NCBI RefSeq assembly: GCF_017743975.1
Contig: NZ_JAGHRC010000004.1
Coordinates: 434,001-498,000, forward strand
Length of the DNA: 64,000 bases
Origin: Ruegeria sp. R14_0
Lineage (GTDB): Bacteria > Pseudomonadota > Alphaproteobacteria > Rhodobacterales > Rhodobacteraceae
Direction of reading: 5' to 3'
Part shown: piece by piece, positions 9,919-18,969 of the stretch
Layout: the number at the start of each line of letters is the position of its first letter
How positions within the stretch are numbered: the first letter of the stretch is position 1
The notes under the pieces: generated by a model
Told to the model about the DNA's origin: nothing
The model's database searches: none
Seen by the model: only the letters and a program-made list of their open reading frames with translations
Program-made: the position numbers and the translations under genes

Positions 9919-10703
9919 TTGGTGTTTCCCAGAGCGTAGAGTTTGGACAAAAGCAACTCGGCCTGATCGCAGGCGGCCCATGTCAGAGACATATGGTCTG
10001 CGCCGTCGATCACGTGCCAACCGGCGTTGTCGGGTTGCGACATCAGCGCGCCGCCGCGCAGGTATTCAGGCGTTTCAGCGCTGCCGTTGATGTAAAGAGC
10101 AGGCGGACGTTCTCCCGTGGGAGACAGGGTGAAGTCCTCCACGTCCTCTGGCGTCAACTGCAGTTCGGATTGCAAGAACGACAACGGCACCGGGGCAAGA
10201 TCATACACCCCGCTCAGCGACAGGACCCCAAGCGTTTGTTCGGCCAGTGCGGCATCTGACATTGCAGAGAGCGCCAGATGCGCACCGGCAGAATGCCCGA
10301 CAAGCACGAAGCGTGCAGAAGGAAAGGTCTGAGCCAGCTTCCGAAGACCCGCCTTGGTGTCTGCCACGACATCTGCCAATCGAACGTCTGGCATCAGGCG
10401 GTATTCCATGTTGGCCACCGCCGTTCCGGCCGCCAAAAACGCAGGGATCATGAAGCGATGCGTTTCAGCCTGAAGCGCTCGCCAATAGCCACCGTGTATG
10501 ATCACCGGCAGCACAGTCTGTGGCCCGGTCCCCTCGGTCCATTCGACCCATTGGCGCGGATGATCGCCATAAGTCGCGCGTGTGAATCGCAACCGTTGCG
10601 CAACGGCGTCGCTGTCTTCTGTCATGCGCTCCAAAGCCGCCGAGAAATCGGGGATGATCTCGGAAAACTTGAACTGACGATCCCAAAAGACCTGCATGTT
10701 CAA
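9915..10703 (-). CDS. Alpha/beta hydrolase (kynurenine formamidase/esterase-like)
   Basis: Soluble hydrolase of 262 residues. It has the oxyanion-hole motif HGGYW near residue 70 and the nucleophile elbow GHSAGAHL near 140; catalytic Asp and His candidates are in the last third (DGADHMS). The HGGYW plus GHSAGAH pair is typical of the kynurenine formamidase/BD-FAE group of small esterases. It overlaps both neighbours by 4 bp. In this operon it may open a lactone or ester of the imported compound; nothing suggests tryptophan degradation. Confidence 0.85.
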   Translation of the reverse strand: MNMQVFWDRQFKFSEIIPDFSAALERMTEDSDAVAQRLRFTRATYGDHPRQWVEWTEGTGPQTVLPVIIHGGYWRALQAETHRFMIPAFLAAGTAVANMEYRLMPDVRLADVVADTKAGLRKLAQTFPSARFVLVGHSAGAHLALSAMSDAALAEQTLGVLSLSGVYDLAPVPLSFLQSELQLTPEDVEDFTLSPTGERPPALYINGSAETPEYLRGGALMSQPDNAGWHVIDGADHMSLTWAACDQAELLLSKLYALGNTK

Positions 10704-11323
10704 ACCTCGGCCTCTTCAATTTGTTCAAAAGCCTGTTGCAGTGCCCGGGTTTGCATCTCGCTTGCGCCACGGCTTGAATTCAGGATCAGACCAACCATCA
10801 CGATGTCGCTGGTCGAGCTTTCCACCGGGATCAGCGCGACGTTTGTACGACGGGCGATATTGCCCTCAAACCAGCGCAGTCCCATTTCGGTCACCTGTCC
10901 GATGACAAGATCGGGGATCGTCTCGAACCCATAGGACGGTTGCACCGGCGTCCCACGTGTGTCACGCCCGACCGAATGTGGCCCCATACGCAGTTCCATA
11001 TCCTGAGCAATTGCAATGAAAGAGGTGAGTTGCGTGCTTTGACGCAATTGCAGAAGAATGGGCTGTACCAGCGGGGCCAGCCGCCCCACCCCGAAACCAT
11101 TTAGGCCAACCCGAATAGCTGACGCGCCCGGCAGGTAGTTTCCTTGGGCATCCCGGCGCAGCATGGCCTCTGCCTCAAGCGCAGCCGTGTGACGATAACC
11201 ACTGCTGGCGGGCAAACCGGCTGCGCGGATCAACCCCGCCGGAGAGGCATGAGCATCGCGCCCGGGGACGGCCATCAAAGCCTCAAAGACATCGACTGCG
11301 CGGGTATAGGCGGATTGGGTCAT
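10700..11323 (-). CDS. IclR-type transcriptional regulator (short)
   Basis: Predicted DNA-binding protein of 207 residues. The ATG at 11323 is chosen because it forms a 4-bp overlap with the upstream regulator's stop. Residues 1-70 look like an IclR winged helix (VFEALMAVPGRDAH, LIRAAGLPASSGYRHTAAL as recognition region). The rest is shorter than a usual IclR effector domain (full-length IclR proteins have about 250 residues) but keeps its general pattern (LVQPILLQLRQSTQLTSFIA). It is the second IclR-type helix-turn-helix gene in a row and probably helps control this operon. Confidence 0.75.
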   Translation of the reverse strand: MTQSAYTRAVDVFEALMAVPGRDAHASPAGLIRAAGLPASSGYRHTAALEAEAMLRRDAQGNYLPGASAIRVGLNGFGVGRLAPLVQPILLQLRQSTQLTSFIAIAQDMELRMGPHSVGRDTRGTPVQPSYGFETIPDLVIGQVTEMGLRWFEGNIARRTNVALIPVESSTSDIVMVGLILNSSRGASEMQTRALQQAFEQIEEAEV

Positions 11324-12669
11324 CCTGTAGCACTCCCTCTGATGTTCCGTTTGGTGTTGCGCAAGGCCGGCCCCTGCGAGAGGATCGCGTCGTCCGGAAA
11401 GTCCCAGGCAACATGCAATTCCGCCCAAGTATCCGCTTTGACCGAGGCGGTTTCCAACCCTCGGGGCAGAACAATCTGAACAGGTTCTTCGACACGCTGG
11501 GGCACCACGTTCCCGCCGAGGATATCCAGCGCCAAACCAAGTGCCCGTGCGCCCATGCTGGCGGGATAGTCCAGCGCAGCCATCGGAACCTTGTGATGCA
11601 GGCAAAGCTTGTACATCTCGTTCAAATCACCACCGGTATGAGCGGGCATCTCGAACCCGCCTTCCAGGAACCTGCGGATTGAACCGACGCCTTGCAAACC
11701 GCTGTCACACCAGACCCCATCCGGTGGTCGCCGCGCCTCGGCCAAAACCTTGTCGATAGCGGCATAGCCACCGGCCTCGGTCCAATCGGTATAGCTAACG
11801 TTCTCCACACGGATGCCGGGGAATTCCGAAAACACCGCCAATGCGGCCTGCTGACGGCGCAGGGCTGGGCTGGCCCCTTCCAGACCACTCAGCATCCAGA
11901 CCCGTCCCTTCCCGGACAGGTGCTCGGCCATCCAATGAGCACTAATTCGCCCGATCCGATGATCCGAAGCGGTTACGAAAGAAACCAGAGACGAACGGTC
12001 ATTTGGCCGCCGGTCAACGGCGACAATGGGCAATCCGGCGGCCTTGAGCGCGCCCAACCTGTCGCTTAAGGCGGTGTCGTTGATCGAGGTGATAGAGATC
12101 AACAGCAGGTCGATCCCCTGCTCGACCAACGCGTCAATCTGTTGAAGCTGCAGCGCCGGATCGTCGTTGGCGTCCAACACCACAAGTTCTTCGATCTGAG
12201 ATTGCGCAATCCGCTCTGCATAAAACAGGCTTTGCAGCATCGCGCGTCGCCAGGCATTGCTGGTCGAGGCGTTGGAAAACCCGATGCGATAAGGTGCCGG
12301 ACGCTGGTATAGGCTGGCGTCCACTGTCCGAACCAGCGCAGGGTCCCATTCCAGAGCCGGCCCTTTGTCCGGCCGCTCTGACCCGAAGGTTCCGGGACGC
12401 GCCGACAGCTTCTTGCCTTCGGCAACCTCAGGCACCTCAAGTGCCGCAAACATCATCTGCCGGGATTTCGGGCCCAACCGCAGAAATCCGTGGTCGAACC
12501 GTTCCAACCAACCCGCCGCGACCATAGCTCGAAGCAGCCCGAAACCGGTTGATCGGGTGACGCCCAAGTCCTCAAGAATATCGTGCGTGCGACGCGGCGT
12601 GTTGTCGGCATCGAACCCTTTCAGGACCGCCGCAATGCGCTGCACGTTTGATTTATCATCCTGTGACAT
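11320..12669 (-). CDS. Chimeric regulator: IclR-like winged helix fused to a sugar-binding-protein domain
   Basis: Protein of 449 residues without signal peptide or membrane segment, so cytoplasmic. Residues 1-75 form a winged helix of IclR style (VQRIAAVLKGF, ILEDLGVTRSTGFGLLRAM). From about residue 105 to the end it is a periplasmic-binding-protein (type I) domain strikingly like the operon's own binding protein at 16173-17303. Shared blocks include GFSNAS-SN-WR, DANDDP, QG-D-LLIS, SFVTASD, GRISA-W, GASPA, DSGLQG-GSI and HTGGD-N-MY. Even the pre-domain stretch ALEWDPA matches the mature N-terminus of that protein. It is probably a LacI-like sensor built on a different DNA-binding head, sensing the operon's ligand in the cytoplasm. 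It follows the permease gene by 14 bp. Confidence 0.85.
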   Translation of the reverse strand: MSQDDKSNVQRIAAVLKGFDADNTPRRTHDILEDLGVTRSTGFGLLRAMVAAGWLERFDHGFLRLGPKSRQMMFAALEVPEVAEGKKLSARPGTFGSERPDKGPALEWDPALVRTVDASLYQRPAPYRIGFSNASTSNAWRRAMLQSLFYAERIAQSQIEELVVLDANDDPALQLQQIDALVEQGIDLLLISITSINDTALSDRLGALKAAGLPIVAVDRRPNDRSSLVSFVTASDHRIGRISAHWMAEHLSGKGRVWMLSGLEGASPALRRQQAALAVFSEFPGIRVENVSYTDWTEAGGYAAIDKVLAEARRPPDGVWCDSGLQGVGSIRRFLEGGFEMPAHTGGDLNEMYKLCLHHKVPMAALDYPASMGARALGLALDILGGNVVPQRVEEPVQIVLPRGLETASVKADTWAELHVAWDFPDDAILSQGPALRNTKRNIRGSATG

Positions 12670-12683
12670 GGGCGTCTTCCTGA

Positions 12684-13655
12684 TCAGCTCCGCGACCGTT
12701 TCATGTAAACGGCTGCGGCGAGGATAATCAGCGTGCCCTTGATCACCAACTGTAACTCGATGGACAGGCCAAGGATGACGACGATGTTGAACAGCGACAC
12801 CAGGATCAACGCTGCAAGCAACACACCAGGGACAGAGCCCTTGCCGCCCGACAGTGCCGCGCCGCCGATCACCGCTGCTGCGATGCTGTCCAGCTCGTAG
12901 CCGCGCCCGGTCCAGTTATCGACGATCCCGACATAGCCAACCAGAAACAGGCCAGCGAAGGCGGCCAAAACGCCCGAGATCACAAAGGCCATGACCACCA
13001 GCAGCTTGGTCGGCGCGCCGGTCATGTAAGCTGCATCCGGGCTATCACCGTAGAGCTTCAGACGGCGACCAAAAACGGTGCGTTCCAAAAGCCAGTGCAT
13101 CCCGAAACCGACGATGGCCAAAGCAATCAGTGCAACGGGGATACCAAAGATGTCGCCAGTTGCGAGCCATCGGAACGTTTCCGGCAAGGTCCCGCCTGGT
13201 GCGCCCTTTGTGTAAGCAAAGCGAATGCCCTGCAGCACGATCATCGTGGCCAGCGTTGCAAGGAATGGCGTCACTTTTCGATACGCCACAAGGTACCCGT
13301 TGATCGCCCCGATAAACGCACCCAACAGCAGGCCGACGATGAAAATCACGGGCGTCGAGTCAATCAGCGACGTCGACAGAACCGCAACCGTTGCCATGAT
13401 CGAAGCGACCGAAAGGTCGAGCCCCCGAACAATGATGACGATCATCTGCCCGATCACGACAAAACCCAGCGGGGCGGCCTGGATCAGAATGTCCTTCAAG
13501 TTTGCAGGCGTCAGGAACCGGGGTGACAAGACCGTTGTCACCGCCCAGATCACGGCTAGGAAGCCCAACAGGATCAACAGCTCTCGCCGCTGGGTGGCGC
13601 GCACTGTGTTGCGGTTGGGTTTTGCGCTTGCGGGGTTGGTGGCGGTCGCGGTCAT
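12684..13655 (-). CDS. Sugar ABC transporter permease (RbsC type) 2
   Basis: Inner-membrane permease of 323 residues in the RbsC/BPD_transp_2 family with eight to ten hydrophobic segments. The start at 13655 (MTATATNPASAKP) gives a 4-bp overlap with the first permease gene; the frame is open 21 codons further, which would be unusual. Family hallmarks: GLDLSVASIMATVAVLSTSL near 95 and the cytoplasmic EAA-like region AAVIGGAALSGGKGSV near 260. It forms a heterodimer with the product of 13652-14596. Confidence 0.94.
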   Translation of the reverse strand: MTATATNPASAKPNRNTVRATQRRELLILLGFLAVIWAVTTVLSPRFLTPANLKDILIQAAPLGFVVIGQMIVIIVRGLDLSVASIMATVAVLSTSLIDSTPVIFIVGLLLGAFIGAINGYLVAYRKVTPFLATLATMIVLQGIRFAYTKGAPGGTLPETFRWLATGDIFGIPVALIALAIVGFGMHWLLERTVFGRRLKLYGDSPDAAYMTGAPTKLLVVMAFVISGVLAAFAGLFLVGYVGIVDNWTGRGYELDSIAAAVIGGAALSGGKGSVPGVLLAALILVSLFNIVVILGLSIELQLVIKGTLIILAAAVYMKRSRS

Positions 13656-14596
13656 GACTTGCCCTTTCCTGCAAAGAATGAAACGGCGGCAATGATGATC
13701 AGACCTTCGGCGATCCACTGAAAATAGCTAGAGATGTTCATGAAATTCAGAACATTCGCCAGGAACGCCAGCAGGATCACGGCGAGTGCTGTACCCAGAA
13801 CGCCGCCTTTGCCTCCGGCCAAAAGCGTACCGCCAACAATCACCGGCGTGATTGAACGCAGGTCGAATCCAACGCCTGCGCGCGGGTCACCGACCCCGAA
13901 CCGTCCCGTCATATACATGGCGGCAACAGCGCACAGCAGACCTGACAGGGCGTAGATGGCCACCTTGGTCTGCTTTACAGGCAGGCCAGAAACGGCAGCA
14001 GCGGCTTCGTTGTCACCGATGGCGTAGATTCGCGTGCCGAACGTCGTGCGCCACAGCATGAAGCCGATCAGCAGATACAGCGCGATGACAAACATCATGC
14101 CAAACGGCATCACGCCCAAACGGCCATAGGTGAAATCCTCGAAGAACAGTGGCACCGAACCTGAGGGTTGGCGCGTGATCAACAGCGCCGCGCCTGCAAG
14201 AATTGTCGAGGTGCCAAGCGTGGTGATCAGCGGATGCACACCGACATATGCGGTGATGCCTCCGTTGATCATGCCGATGAGGATGCCCAAAGCAACAACC
14301 GCGGCCATCGCCAGCAGCAATGTTTCCGTCGTGTCGCCCGCAATGGCTGCGAAGACCACGCAGAGGAAACTCAACGCCCCGGCATAGCTAAGGTCGATGC
14401 CGCCAGACAGGATCACGATGGTTTGCGCCAGGGCGACAATGGCAAGAGCAACCATCTGATCCTGCACGTTGGCCATGTTGAGTGGCGTTGCAAAACGGTC
14501 CGAGGCCGAGATTCCGATCACAAAGACGATGGCAATTAGGGCGACAACAACCAGATGAACTGGCTGGGCGCGCGTGGCGCGTGCGATCGTGCTCAT
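13652..14596 (-). CDS. Sugar ABC transporter permease (RbsC type) 1
   Basis: Permease of 314 residues and homologue of the next gene. Hallmarks are SGGIDLSYAGALSFLCVVFA near 65, ITTLGTSTILAGAALLITR near 125 and the EAA-like stretch PVIVGGTLLAGGKGGV near 245. It overlaps the ATPase gene upstream and the second permease downstream by 4 bp each. Two different permeases plus a duplicated ATPase are the usual composition of CUT2 (ribose/galactose-type) importers. Confidence 0.94.
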   Translation of the reverse strand: MSTIARATRAQPVHLVVVALIAIVFVIGISASDRFATPLNMANVQDQMVALAIVALAQTIVILSGGIDLSYAGALSFLCVVFAAIAGDTTETLLLAMAAVVALGILIGMINGGITAYVGVHPLITTLGTSTILAGAALLITRQPSGSVPLFFEDFTYGRLGVMPFGMMFVIALYLLIGFMLWRTTFGTRIYAIGDNEAAAAVSGLPVKQTKVAIYALSGLLCAVAAMYMTGRFGVGDPRAGVGFDLRSITPVIVGGTLLAGGKGGVLGTALAVILLAFLANVLNFMNISSYFQWIAEGLIIIAAVSFFAGKGKS

Positions 14597-16110
14597 GCCG
14601 CTACTCCGTGATGGGTTGAGGTTTCGGCGGCGGCTACGGTGATGATCGCCTCTTCGGTGATCTCATCCCCGACCAGTTCTTTGGCCAGTTCGCCGTCGCG
14701 CATGACATGCACGCGGTCACAAAGCCCGACGATCTCAATCAGTTCAGACGAGATCACCAGCAGGGCCATACCTTCGTCCGCCAACTCGCGCAGGGTCTTG
14801 TATATCTCGGATTTCGCACCAACATCGACCCCCCGTGTGGGTTCGTCGAGGATCAGCAGCTTGGGCCGGTTCTCAAGCAAACGCGTAATCAGAACCTTTT
14901 GCTGGTTGCCGCCCGACAGGGCCGAGATCGGCAGTCCCACGTGATCCACCACGACGCCACGACGTTCTTTCAGCACGGCGGCACGCCGCTCCTCATGACC
15001 CGGTGGGATGGAGTTGTGATGCACACCAAAGCCCGGCGTTGTGGCGGCAAAGTTGCGCGCGACCGAAGAATTCAGGAACAGCCCGTCATCCTTGCGGGAC
15101 TCTGTCAGCATCAGAATGCCAGCCTCGATACATCCGGACGGATCGCGATGGGGCATCGGTTCGCCCATCAAGGTTACCTCACCCGTGGACGGTGCCGCGC
15201 CGAACAGGGCCAGGGCCAGCTCGGTCCGGCCCGAGCCGACCAAACCGGCAAGCCCGACGATTTCGCCCGCATGGACATCCAGATTGGCAGGCGGAAGGTG
15301 TGGAGCCACCACAAGGTTTTCCACTTCAAGCACCTTCTCGCCCGCCGTTGGGTTCGCGGCTTTGTGCGGGAAGAGGTCACCAAGCTCGCGCCCCACCATG
15401 GCAGCAATCACACTGTCATGGGTGTAGTCCATCGTCGGTCCCTTCGAGGTCACAACCCCGTCCTTGATCACCGTGATATCGGTGCAAATCTCAAATATCT
15501 CATCCAGCCGGTGTGAGACGTAAACTAGCCCCATCCCTCGTTCCCGCAGGTCATTGATGATGCGGAACAGGTGTTTGGTTTCGTTCTGGCTCAGCACCGC
15601 TGTCGGCTCATCCAGGATCAGCACCTTGGCCTCGACCCTTAGCGCCTTGGCAATCTCGACCATCTGCTTGTCAGCCACGGACAGGGTTTCGACCAGATCA
15701 TCAGGGTTCAGCTTGATCCCGAGATCATCCAGCAGAGCCTGCGCGTCACGCTTCAAAGCCTTGCGGTCGATCAGGCCGAACTTGGTGCGCGGCTCGGCCC
15801 CCAGATAGATGTTTTCGGCAATCGACAGCGCGCCCAGAACCGAGAACTCCTGATGCACAACCGCGATCCCTGCTGCCAGACTTTGGCGCGGATCGGACCA
15901 GCCAGCCTCTTGGCCTTCGAACTCCACATGTCCGCCGGTTGGCGTGTAGAGCCCGGTCAGCAGTTTGATCAGGGTCGATTTCCCGGCGCCGTTTTCACCG
16001 CACAGCGCGACAGAATGGTGGCCGTGGACCTCAAACTCGATACCTTTGAGAACTTCGTTCGGGCCGAATGACTTGCTGAGGCCGCGCGCGGCCAGATATG
16101 GCTGTGCCAT
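14593..16110 (-). CDS. Sugar ABC transporter ATP-binding protein, RbsA type (two ATPase domains)
   Basis: CUT2-type ATPase of 505 residues with two nucleotide-binding domains. Domain 1 has Walker A GENGAGKST (about 38-46) and Walker B VLILDEPTAVL. Domain 2 has a degenerate P-loop (GLVGSGRTELAL near 290), signature LSGGNQQKVLITR and Walker B LLILDEPTRGVDVG near 430. That asymmetry is normal for RbsA/MglA. It overlaps the first permease gene by 4 bp and starts 62 bp after the binding-protein gene. Confidence 0.96.
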   Translation of the reverse strand: MAQPYLAARGLSKSFGPNEVLKGIEFEVHGHHSVALCGENGAGKSTLIKLLTGLYTPTGGHVEFEGQEAGWSDPRQSLAAGIAVVHQEFSVLGALSIAENIYLGAEPRTKFGLIDRKALKRDAQALLDDLGIKLNPDDLVETLSVADKQMVEIAKALRVEAKVLILDEPTAVLSQNETKHLFRIINDLRERGMGLVYVSHRLDEIFEICTDITVIKDGVVTSKGPTMDYTHDSVIAAMVGRELGDLFPHKAANPTAGEKVLEVENLVVAPHLPPANLDVHAGEIVGLAGLVGSGRTELALALFGAAPSTGEVTLMGEPMPHRDPSGCIEAGILMLTESRKDDGLFLNSSVARNFAATTPGFGVHHNSIPPGHEERRAAVLKERRGVVVDHVGLPISALSGGNQQKVLITRLLENRPKLLILDEPTRGVDVGAKSEIYKTLRELADEGMALLVISSELIEIVGLCDRVHVMRDGELAKELVGDEITEEAIITVAAAETSTHHGVAA

Positions 16111-16172
16111 TGTTTTCTCCTCCCGTGGGGTGGCGGGGCGATGCGTGGCCGCCCCAACCGTTTCTTGCCCGT

Positions 16173-17303
16173 TTACTTGGGATAGTCCGCCGAGAAGGTC
16201 GCCGGGTCATAGTCGGCGCCAACGCCCGAGGACATGATGACCGAGCCCGGCTTGTCCATCAGCGCATAGTCGGCGACGAAAACGTCAGCCTGAACGGAAG
16301 GTGTCTCATGCCCTTCGGACACAACAACCTGCTGGTTCACTTCGATCCGCTTTGGGATGCCCTTACCGTCAAGGACGTCGAACAGCACTTCGAATGCCTG
16401 CGCACCCATTGCTGGCGGGTAGTCGATGCCGATCATCGGTACGTCATTGTTGACCGACAGCTGGTACATCGCGTTGAAGTCGCCGCCGGTATGCGGAGGG
16501 ATGGTGCCCGCCTCATAACCGGCAGCGAGGAAGGCTTCGATCGAACCTGAACCCTGCAGGCCCGAGTCGGCCCAAACGCCCGAAATCTCGTCACCGTATT
16601 TCTGGATCAGGGCAGACATGATAGTTTTGCCATTAGCGGGCGACCAGCTGGTGTACTGGGTCTCCAGTACCTCCAACTCGGGGAACTGATTGAACACTTC
16701 CATCGCGGCTTGAATGCGCGCCTCGGCAGGGGATGCGCCGGCAAGACCGCCCAGCATCACCACTTTGCCCTTACCGTCCAGCTTTTCGGCCAGCCACTGC
16801 GCCGAGATACGGCCAAGCGCCTGATCCGAAGCCGTTACAAAGCTGATGAAGTTCTCTGCCGACGGAACAGAACGGTCGACCAGAACAACCGGTATGCCTT
16901 GTCGCTTGGCGCGGCGGATGACCGGATCCATCGCTTCGGCGGTTGCAGGCGAAATCAGCAGGATATCAACGCCCTGCGCGATCAGGTCCTGCACATCGGC
17001 GGCCTGCTTGCTGGGGTCGTCATTGGCGTCGGTGATGATGAAGCGACTCAGCTTGTCAGCATTGCGCTCCGCCGCCGCTTCGATCCCGTGCAGCATCGCC
17101 ACGCGCCACGGGTTTGAGATCGAGGCGTTCGAGAACCCAATCGTGTAGGGACCCTCTTTCTTGTACTCGGCGGCGTCATAGATCTCCGACGCTCCCGGGT
17201 TCCACAGAAAAGTACGTGGCACCCCTTGATATCCCTCTGCCATCGCCGATCCGGCAAACAACCCCAGAGTCGCGGCCGCAGCCACGGTTTTCAAAATACG
17301 CAT
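16173..17303 (-). CDS. Sugar-type ABC substrate-binding protein (Peripla_BP_4)
   Basis: Periplasmic receptor of the CUT2 importer, 376 residues, with a Sec signal peptide (residues 1-22, ending GSAMA). The two-lobed type I fold is indicated by YTIGFSNASISNPWR near 53, DANDDPSKQ near 91, VVLVDRSV near 142 and ADSGLQGSGSI near 243. Its closest relative in the window is the sensor half of the regulator at 11320-12669. It lies 25 bp after the amidohydrolase gene. The ligand is unknown; context suggests a sugar derivative finally oxidised to 2-oxoglutarate. Confidence 0.94.
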   Translation of the reverse strand: MRILKTVAAAATLGLFAGSAMAEGYQGVPRTFLWNPGASEIYDAAEYKKEGPYTIGFSNASISNPWRVAMLHGIEAAAERNADKLSRFIITDANDDPSKQAADVQDLIAQGVDILLISPATAEAMDPVIRRAKRQGIPVVLVDRSVPSAENFISFVTASDQALGRISAQWLAEKLDGKGKVVMLGGLAGASPAEARIQAAMEVFNQFPELEVLETQYTSWSPANGKTIMSALIQKYGDEISGVWADSGLQGSGSIEAFLAAGYEAGTIPPHTGGDFNAMYQLSVNNDVPMIGIDYPPAMGAQAFEVLFDVLDGKGIPKRIEVNQQVVVSEGHETPSVQADVFVADYALMDKPGSVIMSSGVGADYDPATFSADYPK

Positions 17304-17328
17304 GCGTTTCCTCCCTTACGTATTGATT

Positions 17329-18597
17329 TTATTCGGCAGCGCGGATCAAGCCGCCTGCATTGATGCCGGTCCGGGGATCTTTGAACATCACCCCGTCCTT
17401 CATGATCATCGAAAGGTTGTCCTGATGCTGAACCAAGCTGACATCTTGGGTGACGTCGCCTTTGACCAGCAGCAGGTCGGCCAGGTAACCTTCTTTGACC
17501 TGACCGATTTGATCTTCCATCTGCATCAGTTCTGCGCCGACCGTTGTCGCGCAGCGCAACGCTTCGACCGGCGAATAGCCGAAATAGCGAACGAAATGCT
17601 CGATATCCCGGGCGTTCTGACCCATCGGCGTGATCGCGAACCCATAGTCACCACCAACGGCAACACGCAAACCGCGCTTGCGCACTTCGTGATATACCGC
17701 GCAGGTCGCTTCGAACTTTCGGTACAGGTTCAATTCTTCGGCGATTGCTGCGTCGCCTTCTTTGGTCGCATTATGGACAAGGCCAAACGCGGGCCCGAGG
17801 ATGACACGATCCTTGGCCTCTTCCAGCATGTCCAGCGCCTCTTCATCTGCAAAGTCGCAGTGATAGATACAATCGACACCATGGCGCACGGCCATTTTCA
17901 CAGACTCAGATGATCGGGCGTGGGCCGCGACGGTCTTGCCATAGGTCTTGGCCACCGACACAAAGGCCGCCAGCTCGTCATCTTCCAGGGGGGTGACTTC
18001 GGCCTTGGCAAAAGACACGAACTCGTCACCCGAGATGTTGATTTTCAGGTTGTCGACACCATCTCGCACGCATTCGCGCGCTGTACGACGCATTTCCAGC
18101 GCACCATCGGCAATGAGGCCGAAACTCTCCTGATAGATGTGACGTTTGCGTTCATCGCCCAAGCCTGCGGTAGTGGTCACTTCGGGGCTTGCAGCCCGCA
18201 TCCGGGGACCATCGAGCAGACCACTGTTGATGGCATCGCGCGCCACCACGCCCAGCAAGGGTTTGGCCGAAGCGGCCTCGAAAATGGACGTAAAGCCATG
18301 GCTCAGCAACAGCCGCAGGTTGCCTGCGGTCTGCAGCATGTGGTCTTCGGGGCTTAGCTGCCCCAGTTCCCACGGGTCGTTGATTCCGGTAAAGCTCGGG
18401 TGGCAATGGCCTTCGACCATGCCTGGCATCAACGTATGCCCGGTGCCGTCGATGACCTCGCCGGATGTATCCGCTGGGGCATCTTCGCCTGTGTGAATAG
18501 CGGTGATCTTGTTGCCCGAGATTTTGACGGTACCTGGGTAGCGCGCTTCTGAGACGCCATCCCAAATCTGCGCACCTTTGATGGTGATATCTGACAT
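17329..18597 (-). CDS. Metal-dependent amidohydrolase (imidazolonepropionase/prolidase-like)
   Basis: Amidohydrolase-superfamily enzyme of 422 residues. The binuclear metal site is visible: HxH in EGHCHPSF (near 61), a candidate carboxylated Lys in NLKINISG (near 185), His in AAHARSS and YHCDF, and Asp in GGDYGF. No signal peptide, so cytoplasmic. It is the first gene of the ten-gene operon and should act on a cyclic amide, lactam or dipeptide-like part of the imported ligand. This is the step least expected for a simple sugar and the best clue that the substrate carries an amide or similar bond. Confidence 0.88.
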   Translation of the reverse strand: MSDITIKGAQIWDGVSEARYPGTVKISGNKITAIHTGEDAPADTSGEVIDGTGHTLMPGMVEGHCHPSFTGINDPWELGQLSPEDHMLQTAGNLRLLLSHGFTSIFEAASAKPLLGVVARDAINSGLLDGPRMRAASPEVTTTAGLGDERKRHIYQESFGLIADGALEMRRTARECVRDGVDNLKINISGDEFVSFAKAEVTPLEDDELAAFVSVAKTYGKTVAAHARSSESVKMAVRHGVDCIYHCDFADEEALDMLEEAKDRVILGPAFGLVHNATKEGDAAIAEELNLYRKFEATCAVYHEVRKRGLRVAVGGDYGFAITPMGQNARDIEHFVRYFGYSPVEALRCATTVGAELMQMEDQIGQVKEGYLADLLLVKGDVTQDVSLVQHQDNLSMIMKDGVMFKDPRTGINAGGLIRAAE

Positions 18598-18969
18598 TTT
18601 TTCCTCCCTGCCCGCTTGAACTCAGACGTTGCGGTCGGAAAAAACCTGCATCAAATCCTAATCATTAATCAGGTCCAAACGAACCAAATATGTCCATATA
18701 TTGGACTACTACGAAATATAGGGTGATCTGCTTACCTGCTCGGAAATCCTGCCACAGTCGCAGACCTTAGAAAGCAATTGCAGTCCGGTGATGATGCCCT
18801 CAATCGCGCGGGCCCTTCGTTCAACACGTTAGCATTCCGGCGAAGTATCAGTATTGTACGTGTCATCACTTCACAGAAATGTCGCGCCGAATATGCGGGC
18901 ACCGCATTTCATGCGAGTTTTATACAAAGCCGGTAAAGCGCGTTGACCAACTAAACCGAAAGGTGACCC
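18598..18969. other. 372-bp divergent intergenic region
   Basis: Gap between the amidohydrolase start (minus) and the nucleotidase start (plus). The first 130 bp next to the amidohydrolase gene are AT-rich and hold the palindrome listed separately; the promoter of the ten-gene operon is expected here. An AAAGGTGA ribosome site precedes the nucleotidase ATG. No coding frame with recognisable content was seen. Confidence 0.7.
18692..18706. promoter_or_regulatory. Operator candidate of the ten-gene catabolic operon
   Basis: Inverted repeat GTCCA-TATAT-TGGAC, 95 bp before the amidohydrolase start. A further GTCCA half-site lies at 18673-18677, 19 bp before the first arm and so about two helical turns away on the same face. 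It is a plausible site for one of the two IclR-type regulators of this operon; assignment is inference. Confidence 0.4.
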
